A stretch of DNA of 64,000 bases from Cupriavidus basilensis (GCF_008801925.2 NZ_CP062803.1:3472001-3536000), one strand, 5' to 3'; shown: positions 43,520 to 52,840, counted from the stretch's first letter. The notes: a model not told the origin generated them from the sequence alone. Numbers and translations: made by a program.

Positions 43520-43556
43520 AAAGGCGGTGGTTATTCAACCACCGCCTTTTCCTTTT
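43520..43556 (+). terminator. Intrinsic terminator after 6S RNA
   Basis: AAGGCGGTGGTT-ATTC-AACCACCGCCTT, 12 perfect pairs and a four-base loop, followed by a T-rich tail (TTCCTTTTG). Confidence 0.9.
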
Positions 43557-43699
43557 GTGGCGCAGGTTGACCTGCGTTGCTTCCGCAGTGCCCTTCCTCT
43601 GTTTTTGCGCCACGGCCCACACCCGCCAGACGGTTTTCTTTTGGCCGTGCTTGCTGCACCATATCGCTGTCGCCAACGTCACGCCCGCCCTGCCCGCCC

Positions 43700-44194
<495 letters not shown>

Positions 44195-44278
44195 CCCGGC
44201 AACGGCGGCGACAGCAGCGGCATGAAACAATGGCTGCCGACGACATAACTACAACGCCAACAAGGTCGATTCCGCGTC

Positions 44279-45091
44279 ATGAGCTTTTCCCTGATTCCCG
44301 GGCTGCTGCTGCTCGGCGCCTTTACCGGCTTCTGCGCCGGCCTGCTTGGCGTAGGCGGCGGCATGCTGATGGTGCCCTTCCTCACGCTGCTGTTTACCGC
44401 CCTGGCCTTCCCCCTTGAGGCCATCGTCCATATGGCCATCGCCACCTCCATGGCGACCATCCTGTTTACCTCGCTGTCCTCGGTGCGCGCCCACCACAAG
44501 CGCAGCATGGTGCGATGGAAGCTGGTGCTGGCCCTGGCGCCCGGCATCCTGATTGGCGGCATGATCGGCGGCGGCAAGGTCTTCGCGGCGCTCAAGACCA
44601 GCTGGCTGTCGCTACTGTTCGCTGTATTCGTGGGCTTTTCGGCGTGGCAGATGCTGCGCAACCGCAAGCCCGCCCCGCACCGGCAACTGCCGGGCACACC
44701 GGGCATGCTGGGTGCGGGCGGCGTGATCGGCTTCCTGTCCAGCCTGGTGGGCGCGGGCGGCGGCTTTGTCTCGGTGCCGTTCATGACCTGGTGCAACGTG
44801 CCCATTCACAATGCCGTGGCCACCTCGGCCGCACTCGGGTTTCCCATCGCGGTGGCGAGCGTGATCGGCTACGTGTGGAGCGGGCTGGGCCAGACCGGGC
44901 TGCCGGCCGGCTCACTCGGCTACATTTACCTGCCGGCGCTGGCGGTGATCGCGGTGGCCAGCGTGCTGACCGCGCCGCTGGGCGCGCGCACCGCGCACCG
45001 CATGGATGTCGCACAGTTGAAGAAAGTCTTCGCCTGCCTGCTGTTCAGCCTGTCGGCCTACATGATGTGGAAGGCCTGGCACGCGTTCTGA
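44279..45091 (+). CDS. TauE/SafE-family membrane exporter
   Basis: 270 residues, eight hydrophobic segments in two related halves. Each half begins with the family glycine motif: GFCAGLLGVGGGMLMVPFL (about 17-35) and GFLSSLVGAGGGFVSVPFM (about 150-168). Family members move sulfite, sulfoacetate or other organosulfur anions, or are of unknown substrate. No sulfur genes are adjacent, so the substrate cannot be named. It lies 84 bases after the EVE gene. Confidence 0.9.
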   Translation: MSFSLIPGLLLLGAFTGFCAGLLGVGGGMLMVPFLTLLFTALAFPLEAIVHMAIATSMATILFTSLSSVRAHHKRSMVRWKLVLALAPGILIGGMIGGGKVFAALKTSWLSLLFAVFVGFSAWQMLRNRKPAPHRQLPGTPGMLGAGGVIGFLSSLVGAGGGFVSVPFMTWCNVPIHNAVATSAALGFPIAVASVIGYVWSGLGQTGLPAGSLGYIYLPALAVIAVASVLTAPLGARTAHRMDVAQLKKVFACLLFSLSAYMMWKAWHAF

Positions 45092-45211
45092 GGCTGCAGG
45101 TGCCAGCGATGCACCCCGCGGATACAAGTAGATACAAGGTCGCACGGGACGTAGCGGAACGATCACCTGGGCGGCGCGTCTGATACCCATCGTCTGACAA
45201 GGAAGAATCCA

Positions 45212-45913
45212 ATGAAACATCTGCTTGCCGCCACGCTGCTCGGTACTACCGCCATGGTTGCCTCCGCCCAGGGCGGCGGCCCTAGCCACGACCCGGCCCC
45301 TGCCGGCGTGCTGACGCTGTCCGCCCAGGCCGCCACCGAAGTGCCGACCGACGTGGTGCACCTGACGCTCGCCGCCGAGCAGGAAGGCGCGGAACCGGGT
45401 GCGATTTCCTCGGCGCTGTCGGCAAAGACGGCGGACGTGATCGCGCAGGCCAAGCGTACCAGTGGCGTGCAGGCCCAATCGGGCGGCTTCACCATCTATC
45501 CGTCCAACGACAAGAACGGGCGCATCAGCACCTGGCGCGGCCGCGCCGAGGTGATTCTGGAATCGCGCGATTTCACCGCCGTGTCCAAGCTCGCGGGGCA
45601 GCTCGCCAGCCAGATGCAGGTGCAGAACATCAGCTTCTCGCTCTCGCGCGAAGCCCGCCAGGCGGCCGAGACCAAGCTGACCGAGCAGGCCGTGGCCTCG
45701 TTCCGCGACAAGGCCCAGGCTACCACCAAGCTGTTCGGCTACGGCAGCTACACCATCCGTGAAGTGCAGGTAGGCGAGGTTGGCGCGGTGCAACCGATGC
45801 CGCGCATGTACGCAGCCAAGGCCATGATGGCGGATTCCGCGCCGGTGCCGGTCGAGGGCGGCAAGGCCCAGGTCACCGTGACCGTGAACGGCTCGGTGCA
45901 GATGCTCAAGTAA
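45212..45913 (+). CDS. SIMPL-domain (DUF541) periplasmic protein
   Basis: 233 residues. A Sec signal peptide (MKHLLAATLLGTTAMVASAQ) is followed by one SIMPL domain: GVLTLSAQAATEVPTDVVHLTLAAEQEG near 32, SGGFTIYPSNDKNGRISTWRGRAEVILESRDF near 90 and the C-terminal APVPVEGGKAQVTVTVNGSVQML. The related E. coli YggE is linked to oxidative stress. AAGGAAGAA precedes the ATG. It ends 63 bases before a bidirectional hairpin. Confidence 0.92.
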   Translation: MKHLLAATLLGTTAMVASAQGGGPSHDPAPAGVLTLSAQAATEVPTDVVHLTLAAEQEGAEPGAISSALSAKTADVIAQAKRTSGVQAQSGGFTIYPSNDKNGRISTWRGRAEVILESRDFTAVSKLAGQLASQMQVQNISFSLSREARQAAETKLTEQAVASFRDKAQATTKLFGYGSYTIREVQVGEVGAVQPMPRMYAAKAMMADSAPVPVEGGKAQVTVTVNGSVQMLK

Positions 45914-45976
45914 GCGCCGTCCAAAGCCACAGGCTCAAGGATCAAGGCAGAAGGCAAAAGGAAGAAGGCACGGAAC

Positions 45977-46008
45977 AAGGCCCCTGCCGCGCAAGCGGCA
46001 GGGGCCTT
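45977..46008. terminator. Bidirectional hairpin between the SIMPL and matB genes
   Basis: AAGGCCCCTGCCGC and GCGGCAGGGGCCTT are perfect 14-base arms around a GCAA tetraloop. It lies between convergent stops. There is no clear U tract, but the A-U pairs at its base could serve both strands. Confidence 0.75.
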
Positions 46009-46044
46009 GTCCATGATGCAGGAGCCATCAAGAAGCGGCCGCGC

Positions 46045-47598
46045 TTACAGCTCCCCGAACTGCTGGCGCAGCACGTTCTTCTGCACCTTGCCCATGGTGT
46101 TGCGCGGCAACTCTTCCACCACGTGCACGCGCTTAGGTACCTTGAAATTGGCGATACGCCCCTTGAGCCCGCCGATCAGGCTCAGCGCATCCAGCGAGGC
46201 ACCGGGCTTGCCAACCACCACCGCCACCACCGCCTCACCAAAATCGGCATGCGGCACGCCGATCACGGCGCTTTCCGCCACGCCCGGCATCTCGTCGATA
46301 AAGCTCTCGATCTCCTTGGGGTAGACGTTGTAGCCACCGGAGATGATCAGGTCCTTGCTGCGGCCGACGATGGTCAGGTAGTCGTCAGGCACCTTGCGCT
46401 CGCCAGCCTGGCTGACGATGGCACCGCCAAAGCGGCCCACGTCGCCGGTCTTGAACCAGCCGTCGGCGGTGAACTCTTCCTGCGTCTTCTCCGGCATGCG
46501 CCAGTAGCCCTTGAACACATTCGGGCCACGCACTTCCACATTGCCGATCTCGCCGGCCGCGCAAGGCTTGCCGTCGCCGTCCACCACGCGCACCGACACC
46601 CCCGGCAGCGCCTTGCCGACGGTGCCGCCGATACGCTCGCCGTCTTGCGCGTCGTACGGGTTGGAGACCAGCATCACGGTCTCGCTCATGCCGTAGCGCT
46701 CCAGGATGGTGTGGCCCGTGCGCTCGCGGAAGGCATCGAAGGTTTCCATCAGCAGCGGCGCGGAGCCGGACACGAACAGGCGCATGCGGCGACAGGTGTC
46801 GTCGTCAAAGCGCGGCTCCTGCACCATGCGCACGTAATACGTGGGCACGCCCATCATCACGGTGCAACGCGGCAGGAATTTCAGGATCTGCGCCATGTCG
46901 AGCTTGGGCGCCCAGATCATCTTGGCACCGGCCAAGAGCGCGCCGTGCGACGCGACGAACAAGCCATGCACGTGGAAGATCGGCAGCATGTGCAGCAGCA
47001 CGTCATCGCTGCGCCAGCCCCAGTACGCGTGCAGCGTCTTGGCGTTGGAGGCCAGGTTGCCGTGCGTGAGCATGGCGCCCTTGCTGCGGCCCGTGGTGCC
47101 CGAGGTGTAGAGAATGGCGGCGAGTTCGTCGGCGCCGCGCGCTACCGTAGCGAAGCGGTCCGGTTGCACGGCGGCGCGGGACAACAGCGAGCCCGAGCGG
47201 TCGTCGTCCAGCGTGAAGACGTGCTTGGTGCCGTGGCGGAACGCTACCTTGGACACCCAGCCGAAGTTGGCGCTGCTGCACACCACCACCGCTGGCTCCG
47301 CGTTGCCGACGAAGTAGTCGATCTCGGCTTCCTGGTAGGCGGTATTGAGCGGCAGGTAGATGTAGCCCGCACGCAACGTGGCGAGATACAGGAACAGCGC
47401 CTCGGGCGATTTTTCCACCTGCACCGCCACGCGCGCGCCCTCGGGCAGCTTGAGCGCGGCCAGCAGGTTGGCCATCTTGGCGGTGGCGCGGTCCAGGTCG
47501 TCCCAGCTGTAGTAGAGGCCGTCGTGGGTTTCAATGCAGCAAGCACTGCGGTCCGCCGGGAAGCGGGATTCGAATAGGGCGAACAGGTTGGCGTTCAT
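46045..47598 (-). CDS. matB: Malonyl-CoA synthetase (AMP-forming)
   Basis: 517 residues. It activates malonate to malonyl-CoA. The ANL-family motifs are present: YTSGTTGRSKG at 164-174, GYGMSE-type motif in ILERYGMSETVMLVS, the hinge GWFKTGDVGRF, and the C-terminal IISGGYNVYPKEIE and LPRNTMGKVQKN with the catalytic Lys. Malonate specificity is inferred from close similarity to MatB and from matA and matR in the same cluster; methylmalonate could also be used. The start at 47598 begins the conserved sequence; a further ATG 12 or 14 codons upstream is possible. Confidence 0.92.
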   Translation of the reverse strand: MNANLFALFESRFPADRSACCIETHDGLYYSWDDLDRATAKMANLLAALKLPEGARVAVQVEKSPEALFLYLATLRAGYIYLPLNTAYQEAEIDYFVGNAEPAVVVCSSANFGWVSKVAFRHGTKHVFTLDDDRSGSLLSRAAVQPDRFATVARGADELAAILYTSGTTGRSKGAMLTHGNLASNAKTLHAYWGWRSDDVLLHMLPIFHVHGLFVASHGALLAGAKMIWAPKLDMAQILKFLPRCTVMMGVPTYYVRMVQEPRFDDDTCRRMRLFVSGSAPLLMETFDAFRERTGHTILERYGMSETVMLVSNPYDAQDGERIGGTVGKALPGVSVRVVDGDGKPCAAGEIGNVEVRGPNVFKGYWRMPEKTQEEFTADGWFKTGDVGRFGGAIVSQAGERKVPDDYLTIVGRSKDLIISGGYNVYPKEIESFIDEMPGVAESAVIGVPHADFGEAVVAVVVGKPGASLDALSLIGGLKGRIANFKVPKRVHVVEELPRNTMGKVQKNVLRQQFGEL

Positions 47599-47685
47599 AT
47601 TGCGGAAGATGAAAAACGGAATCGGCAAGAGCATGGGCAATCCGCATGGGCGATCCGATCGATAGCCGGCAATGATACCTAATGC

Positions 47686-47733
47686 GATTGCCCGTGCTTT
47701 TGCCCGTGATATTGCCCCTGCTATTGACCGCTA
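47686..47733. repeat. Four degenerate 12-bp tandem units between matB and the hydratase gene
   Basis: Units gattgcccgtgc, ttttgcccgtga, tattgcccctgc and tattgaccgcta follow each other without gaps. The hydratase stop (47721-47723) lies at the junction of the third and fourth units. Confidence 0.7.
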
Positions 47734-48503
47734 AAGCGCGGCGGCCGGCGTGCCAGGAATGCCGCCACGCCTTCGGCATGGTCGGCGCTGTCGCCATAGC
47801 GGAAATGCGCGTCGAGCTCCGCCGCGGTAAGCGGCGCGGGCACCTGCGCCAGGCGGCGGATGCTCTGCTTGTTGATGCGGGCGGCCAGCGGCGCACCGGC
47901 CACGATGCGCTTGACGGCCGCGGCGACTTCCTCGCCGAGTGCCGCTGCCGGCACCACGCGCGTCAACAGCCCTTTCTCGCGCGCCTCGGCGGCGTCGAAC
48001 ACCCTGCCCTCCAGCAGGATCTCCAGCGTCACGGCGCGGCCCGCCAGGGCCAGCAGCCCGGTCAGCTCACCAGGCGCCATGGGAAAGCCGAGGCGGTTGA
48101 TCGGCACGCCGAAGCGGCTGTCGTCGGCGGCGATGCGCAGGTCGCAATGGCAAGCGATCTCCAGCCCGCCGCCCACGCAAACCCCTTCGATCATGGCAAG
48201 CGTGGGATGCAGGCAACCCGCGATGGCGGCCAGCGCAGGCGCAATCACCGCCTCGTGGTAACGGCGCAGCGCGGCGGCGTCACCACGCTCCTCGGGGAAC
48301 TCGGCAATGTCGGCGCCCGCGGCAAAGTTGCCATCGGCGCCGCGCACCACCACGCAGCGCAGCGAGGGATCGGCGGACAGGTCCGCAAAGCCCTGCGCCA
48401 GCGCGCGCCACATCGCCACGGAGATGGCATTGAGCTTGCCAGCGTGGGACAGCGTGACCGTGGCCACGTCGCCCTCACGCGCGAACGCTACCGTGCCGCT
48501 CAT
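47721..48503 (-). CDS. Enoyl-CoA hydratase/isomerase family protein
   Basis: 260 residues, crotonase fold. The oxyanion-hole segments are FAAGADIAEF (about 61-70) and EGVCVGGGLEIACHCDLRIAADDSRFGVPINRLG (about 105-138). The second acidic residue used by true hydratases is not certain by eye, so isomerase or other crotonase activity is open. It sits between the Bug-type binding protein and matB in the malonate cluster, with 52 bases to the gene before it and 122 to matB. Its part in malonate metabolism is unknown. Confidence 0.88.
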   Translation of the reverse strand: MSGTVAFAREGDVATVTLSHAGKLNAISVAMWRALAQGFADLSADPSLRCVVVRGADGNFAAGADIAEFPEERGDAAALRRYHEAVIAPALAAIAGCLHPTLAMIEGVCVGGGLEIACHCDLRIAADDSRFGVPINRLGFPMAPGELTGLLALAGRAVTLEILLEGRVFDAAEAREKGLLTRVVPAAALGEEVAAAVKRIVAGAPLAARINKQSIRRLAQVPAPLTAAELDAHFRYGDSADHAEGVAAFLARRPPRFSGQ

Positions 48504-48555
48504 GCCTGCGCTCCACGCGCACGGGAAACATCGGAAACCATGCGGCTATCCTCCA

Positions 48556-49542
48556 TCAGTCGATCTTGGCGCCGGACTGTTGCACCACTGCAGCCCAGCG
48601 CTTGATCTCGGCGCGCTGGAACTGCGCGAACTGCTCTTGCGTAAAGGCGGGCGTATCGGAGCCGTTGGCAAGCCAGATCTGCTTCATCTCGGGTGTGTTC
48701 AGTGCCTTCTCCACTTCGGTGTAAAGCCGGTCGACGATGTCCTTGGGCGTGCCCTTGGGCACCCACATCGCGTACCAGGTGGAGACTTCGTAGTTAGGCA
48801 CCCCGGCCTCGGCGGCGGTGGGCACATTCGGGAACGCGGCCGAGCGCTTGGTCGATGCCACCGCCAGCGCCTTGATGCGCCCCGCGCGGATGTGCTGGGC
48901 CGAGGAACCGAGACCGTCGAAATCCATGTCCACCTGGCCCGCGATCAGGTCGGACAGCGCAGGGCCGGCCCCCTTGTAGGGAATATGCGTGATGAAGGTC
49001 TTGGTCTGCAGCTTGAACAACTCGCCTGCCAGATGGTGGGACGAGCCGTTGCCTGCAGAGGCGTAGTTCAGCTTGCCGGGGTTACTCTTGGCATAGGCGA
49101 TCAGCTCGCCCAGCGTGTTGGCGGTGACCTTGGTCGGGTTCACCACGATCACCTGCGGCGGCTGCGCGATCACCGTGATGGGGATGAAATCCTTCTCGAT
49201 GTCGTAGTCGAGCTTCTTGTAGAACGACGGCGCGATGGCGTGGTGCGCACCGCCGATGAAAACGGTATAGCCGTCCGGCGCGCCCTTGGCCGCGATGCTC
49301 GCGCCCACGGTGCCGCCGGCGCCACCGCGGTTATCGATCACGAACTGCTTGCCAAGCTGCTTGGAAAGCTGCGCGGTCAGCGGGCGGGCGAAGGCATCGG
49401 TGCCGCCGCCGGCCGGGAACGGCACGATCACGGTGATGGGCTTGGACGGCCAGGTGTCAGCCTGCGCCACGGGCGCTACCGCGCCCAAACCCGCGCCCAG
49501 CGCGCAAGCCAGCCCTGCCAGTTGAAACTGACGACGATTCAT
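48556..49542 (-). CDS. Bug-family tripartite tricarboxylate transporter binding protein
   Basis: 328 residues. A periplasmic substrate-binding protein of the Bug/TctC family, greatly expanded in Bordetella and Cupriavidus. The signal peptide (MNRRQFQLAGLACALGAGLGAVAPVAQA) is followed by WPSKPITVIVPFPAGGGTDAFARPL, the VIDNRGGAGGTVGASIAAKGAPDGYT loop and YKGAGPALSDLIAGQVDMDFDG, all family hallmarks. GAGGAGACAGAGTC precedes the ATG. Its place in the malonate cluster suggests it binds malonate or a related dicarboxylate; no TctA/TctB membrane genes are here, so it would have to use a distant transporter or act as a sensor. Confidence 0.93.
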   Translation of the reverse strand: MNRRQFQLAGLACALGAGLGAVAPVAQADTWPSKPITVIVPFPAGGGTDAFARPLTAQLSKQLGKQFVIDNRGGAGGTVGASIAAKGAPDGYTVFIGGAHHAIAPSFYKKLDYDIEKDFIPITVIAQPPQVIVVNPTKVTANTLGELIAYAKSNPGKLNYASAGNGSSHHLAGELFKLQTKTFITHIPYKGAGPALSDLIAGQVDMDFDGLGSSAQHIRAGRIKALAVASTKRSAAFPNVPTAAEAGVPNYEVSTWYAMWVPKGTPKDIVDRLYTEVEKALNTPEMKQIWLANGSDTPAFTQEQFAQFQRAEIKRWAAVVQQSGAKID

Positions 49543-49643
49543 GACTCTGTCTCCTCTCTCTTCTGCTGTGGAAAGTCAAAACGAAGAACTGCTGGAATGG
49601 CCCATGAACGCGGCCCGCGGCCTTATCTGTTACCTGACCAGGG

Positions 49644-51092
49644 TTACAACAGCTTGCTCACCGCGCGGCTCATGCGCGGGGATCCGTTGCCAAGGCGCAC
49701 CAGATTGTCATCTAGCGCCTCAGGCACGTAAAGATAATTCACCATCATCCCGCACGACTGCGCGCGGCCCTTGCGCGACAGGTCGGCGGCCCAATTCAGG
49801 CGCTCCACGCAGGCGCCATTGCCCAGGTGAAAGCGCGCCACCGGATCGGCTGGCAGCGCCTGCTGGCGCTCGCGCACCAGGTAATGCGCGGCCAGCGCCA
49901 GCGCGATGTCGCGCACCATCGCATCCTCGGCATCGGCAGGCAGCGCGGCCAGCCAGCCGGCGCCGTCGTCGGGTGGCGTGCCGTGGCGCTCGCGCCAGCG
50001 CGCCAGGCGCTTGTCGCCCAGCACCTTGGCCACCGCTTCGCCATCGCGCTTGCGCAGCCAGTCGGCAAACCCGGGAATGGGCGAGAGCGTGGCGAACTGC
50101 TTGAGCTTGGGAAACTCGCGCTGCAATTCCTCGATCACGCGCTTGAGCAGGAAGTTGCCAAAACTCACGCCGCGCAGGCCTGCCTGCGTATTGGAGATGG
50201 AATAGAAGATCGCCCACTTCACGCGGCGCAGGTCCTCCAGCGGCGCGGCTTCGTCCAGCAGCGCGTGGACGTTGGCGGCCATCTCGGGCACGAAGGCCAC
50301 CTCGACAAAGATCAGCGGCTCGCGCGGCATGCGCGGGTGGAAGAACGCATAGCAGCGGCGATCGGAATCGAGCCGGTTGCGCAGGTCCGCCCAGGACGCG
50401 ATCTCGTGCACCGCCTCGTAGCGGATCAGCTTTTCCAGCAGCGATGCGGGCGAGTCCCACGTGATGGGCTGCAGCTCCAGCAGGCCCACGTCGAACCAGT
50501 TGGAGAACAGCGCCTCCAGATCGTCGTCAAGCGGGCGCAGGCCCGGCACGCGCTTGTGCCAGCGCAGCATGTCGGCGCGCAGGCCGATCAGGAAATGCAG
50601 GCCGCAGACGCTTGCACCCTCCTGCCCGTGCAAGGCCGCCAGCCGCTTGAAGAAACGGATGCGCGCGTTGGATGTCGCCTGCGGCGGGCCGGACGCGGAT
50701 TTGTCCGCATTGCCGTCCTTGGCCTCATCATCCACTTGCGCGCTGCCGCTGGCGGCGACTTCGGCCAGCACGCCGAGCATGGCCTGGCGTGCGTCATCGC
50801 CCGCGGCTTCGTACTCGGCCCGCCAGGTTTGCGCGGCGGCATTGGCCGCGCTGTCGGTCAGGCGCGCATCGAAGCACTGGCGCAGTTGCTCGCGCTGCCG
50901 GCGCAGCACGCGCGCCGGCAGCGCCACGGCCTTGGCTTGTGCCTTGGCATCAGCCACCGCGTCCGGCTTGGCGTTGCCCTCGCCCTTGCGGCCCCACCAC
51001 CGGCCAAAGCGGGACAACAGGGTTGGCGCCGACGGCTCAAAGCCGCTCAGGGGCGCGCTGACTTTCTGGTCGCTATTGCTGAGGGAATCCAT
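49644..51092 (-). CDS. matA: Malonyl-CoA decarboxylase
   Basis: 482 residues. It converts malonyl-CoA to acetyl-CoA and CO2. The N-terminal helical region (about 55-200, including RIRFFKRLAALHGQEGASVCGLHFLIGLRADMLRW) and the GNAT-like catalytic domain (YEAVHEIASWADLRNRLDSDRRCYAFFHPRMPREPLIFVEVAF, YSISNTQAGLRGVSFGNFLLKRVIEEL, FATLSPIPGFADWL, RFHLGNGACVERLNWAADLS) match the MCD family. Length is normal for bacterial MatA. It follows matR by 45 bases on the same strand. Confidence 0.95.
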   Translation of the reverse strand: MDSLSNSDQKVSAPLSGFEPSAPTLLSRFGRWWGRKGEGNAKPDAVADAKAQAKAVALPARVLRRQREQLRQCFDARLTDSAANAAAQTWRAEYEAAGDDARQAMLGVLAEVAASGSAQVDDEAKDGNADKSASGPPQATSNARIRFFKRLAALHGQEGASVCGLHFLIGLRADMLRWHKRVPGLRPLDDDLEALFSNWFDVGLLELQPITWDSPASLLEKLIRYEAVHEIASWADLRNRLDSDRRCYAFFHPRMPREPLIFVEVAFVPEMAANVHALLDEAAPLEDLRRVKWAIFYSISNTQAGLRGVSFGNFLLKRVIEELQREFPKLKQFATLSPIPGFADWLRKRDGEAVAKVLGDKRLARWRERHGTPPDDGAGWLAALPADAEDAMVRDIALALAAHYLVRERQQALPADPVARFHLGNGACVERLNWAADLSRKGRAQSCGMMVNYLYVPEALDDNLVRLGNGSPRMSRAVSKLL

Positions 51093-51137
51093 GGGCGTAC
51101 CTGCTATTGGCTGTCGGTAAGGGCTGTCTGCAAGCTG

Positions 51138-51878
51138 CTATCGATCAACGGATGATTTGCCGGCCAGGTGCAGGCGGCCGGGCTGCGCTTCGGGCACGGG
51201 ATCGCCACCGCGATCGTCAACCACGTCAACCTCGGCGGCGTCCAATGCCCGGAGCGCGCCGCGCTGGCGCAGCAAGTGCGTCTTCATCAGGGTTTCGGCG
51301 CCCTCCGGGTCATGGGCCTTGAGCGCGGAGAACACCGACAGATGCTCGGCACAGGATTCGCGGATGCGGCCCGGCAGCTTCAGGCTCTTGTGGCGCGACA
51401 GCCGCAGCACCTTGCGCAGGTCGCTGATCAGGCCGGACAGCCAGCGGTTGCCGGCGAGCCGCTGGATGGCTTCGTGGATCTGGTAGTTGGTTTCGTAGTA
51501 GGCGTCGATATTGCCGGCCTGCGCATACTGGGTCAGGTCGGCATGCAGGCTTTCGAGCGCGTCGAGGTCCTCGGCGGTGGCGTTGCGTGCCGCCTCATAG
51601 GCGCAGCGGCCTTCCAGCAGCGCCATCAGCGGGAAGATCTCGTCGAGGTCCTGCTCGGACAAGGCGTTGACGAAGCAGCCGCGGCGCGGCTCCAGCCGCA
51701 CCAGGCCTTCGGCGGCCAGCACCTTGAGCGCCTCGCGCATCGGCGTGCGCGAAATCCCCATCGACTCGGCCACCGCGGCCTCGTCGATCCAGGCGCCGGG
51801 CATCAGCGCGTGCTCGTCGATCATGGCGCGCAGGCGCTCCGCGACTTCGAGGTACAGGGCCTGCTGGATGATGCGCAT
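51138..51878 (-). CDS. matR: GntR-family regulator of the malonate cluster (MatR-like)
   Basis: 246 residues. An N-terminal winged helix (about 8-75: LYLEVAERLRAMIDEHALMPGAWIDEAAVAESMGISRTPMREALKVLAAEGLV) is followed by an FCD ligand-binding domain (about 85-215, EIFPLMALLEGRCAYEAARNA, ending in helices with metal-type His residues). This is the FadR subfamily. It is the first gene of the cluster and probably represses it, with malonate or malonyl-CoA as inducer, as known for MatR of rhizobia. The C-terminal 30 residues are an unconserved extension. A perfect palindrome 78 bases upstream is a likely operator. Confidence 0.88.
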   Translation of the reverse strand: MRIIQQALYLEVAERLRAMIDEHALMPGAWIDEAAVAESMGISRTPMREALKVLAAEGLVRLEPRRGCFVNALSEQDLDEIFPLMALLEGRCAYEAARNATAEDLDALESLHADLTQYAQAGNIDAYYETNYQIHEAIQRLAGNRWLSGLISDLRKVLRLSRHKSLKLPGRIRESCAEHLSVFSALKAHDPEGAETLMKTHLLRQRGALRALDAAEVDVVDDRGGDPVPEAQPGRLHLAGKSSVDR

Positions 51879-51955
51879 GGTGCCTCCGGACGGAAGAATG
51901 CAATGGCATCGGGGTGGCTTGCGGCACGGTGGAATGTGTCTTGCCAGGCCCAATA

Positions 51956-51971
51956 ATTCATAATTATGAAT
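51956..51971. promoter_or_regulatory. Perfect 16-bp palindrome upstream of matR, probable operator
   Basis: ATTCATAATTATGAAT is fully symmetric and very AT-rich in a high-GC setting. It lies 78 bases upstream of the matR start. GntR/FadR proteins bind AT-rich palindromes of this size, so autoregulation is likely. The rest of the gap to 52115 shows no gene. Confidence 0.65.
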
Positions 51972-52115
51972 AACGGCGCCCAGATGACAAGACAAATCGA
52001 TGTTGCGCAGCCGCATGCGCGGCACCTTCCAGCGCGCGCGCAACGCTTGCGCGCCGATCAACAGGAGGGTCAGTCTCACCAGGGTCGCCAGCGCCACGGG
52101 GGCGCCGCGTGCGGA

Positions 52116-52829
52116 CTAGCCCGCCAAACCCCTTGCCGCGTGGACGCCGAACCAATGCGGCACGTGCGCAATGGCCTCATGCAGCGTGCCCAGTACCCGG
52201 AAACTGAATCCGGTCACGACCGGCGAAGGCGGCTTGATATCGGGCACCACCACCACCTGCGCCCCCGAGCGGTTCGCGGCCGTTGCGCCGTTCTCGCTGT
52301 CCTCGAAGGCCAGGCAGGCCCGCGGCGCCACGCCGAGGCGCTCGGCGGCGAGCTGGTACAGCGCCGGGTCCGGCTTGCCGCGGCGCACATCATCACCACC
52401 CGAGATGGAAGAAAAGAAATCCAGCACGCCCACGCGCCCGAGCCGGTCCTTGATCTCCTCCACACGGGATGACGATGCCACCGCGCAGGGAATGCCCGCG
52501 CCGCGCAGCGCCGAGAGCAATTCCCTGGCGCCGGGCTTCAGCGGAAACCGGGGCCCGGTGGCCGGCGCATGCAATTGCGCGCCCGCCATCGCCTGCACCT
52601 GGCGGAAGGCATGCTCGTCGCCAAGCAGGGACACCAGGAAGGCATCGGACTCCGGCTTGGCCTTGCCGATGACCTGCACGTAGTCGCTGGCCGCCAGCGT
52701 GATGCCGATCTCGCGCGCGGCGCCAATCCATGCCTGCATGATGGCGCGCTCGGAGTCGATCAGCAGGCCATCCATATCGAAGATGGCAGCGGTGAATGGG
52801 GTCAACTGCGGGGTCAACTGCGGGCTCAT
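52116..52829 (-). CDS. HAD-superfamily hydrolase, beta-phosphoglucomutase-like
   Basis: 237 residues. The catalytic motif I FDMDGLLIDSE has nucleophile Asp18 and Asp20. Motif II is in CAVASSSRVEEI, motif III Lys in GKPDPALYQLAAERLGV, and motif IV CLAFEDSENGATAA. The helical cap (about 30-95) makes it subfamily I, group IA, as in sugar-phosphate phosphatases. The substrate is unknown. The N-terminal QLTPQLTP comes from a perfect 12-base duplication (52800-52823). It follows lgt by 11 bases, so both are probably one transcript. Confidence 0.9.
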   Translation of the reverse strand: MSPQLTPQLTPFTAAIFDMDGLLIDSERAIMQAWIGAAREIGITLAASDYVQVIGKAKPESDAFLVSLLGDEHAFRQVQAMAGAQLHAPATGPRFPLKPGARELLSALRGAGIPCAVASSSRVEEIKDRLGRVGVLDFFSSISGGDDVRRGKPDPALYQLAAERLGVAPRACLAFEDSENGATAANRSGAQVVVVPDIKPPSPVVTGFSFRVLGTLHEAIAHVPHWFGVHAARGLAG

Positions 52830-52840
52830 CCGCGCCGGCT

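Noticed and set aside
46123..47577. 484-codon plus-strand frame opposite matB
   Set aside because: His/Gln/Arg-rich shadow of an ANL-family enzyme.
51966..52472. Plus-strand frame starting in the palindrome upstream of matR
   Set aside because: It begins in the operator, runs antisense into the HAD gene and has no family features.
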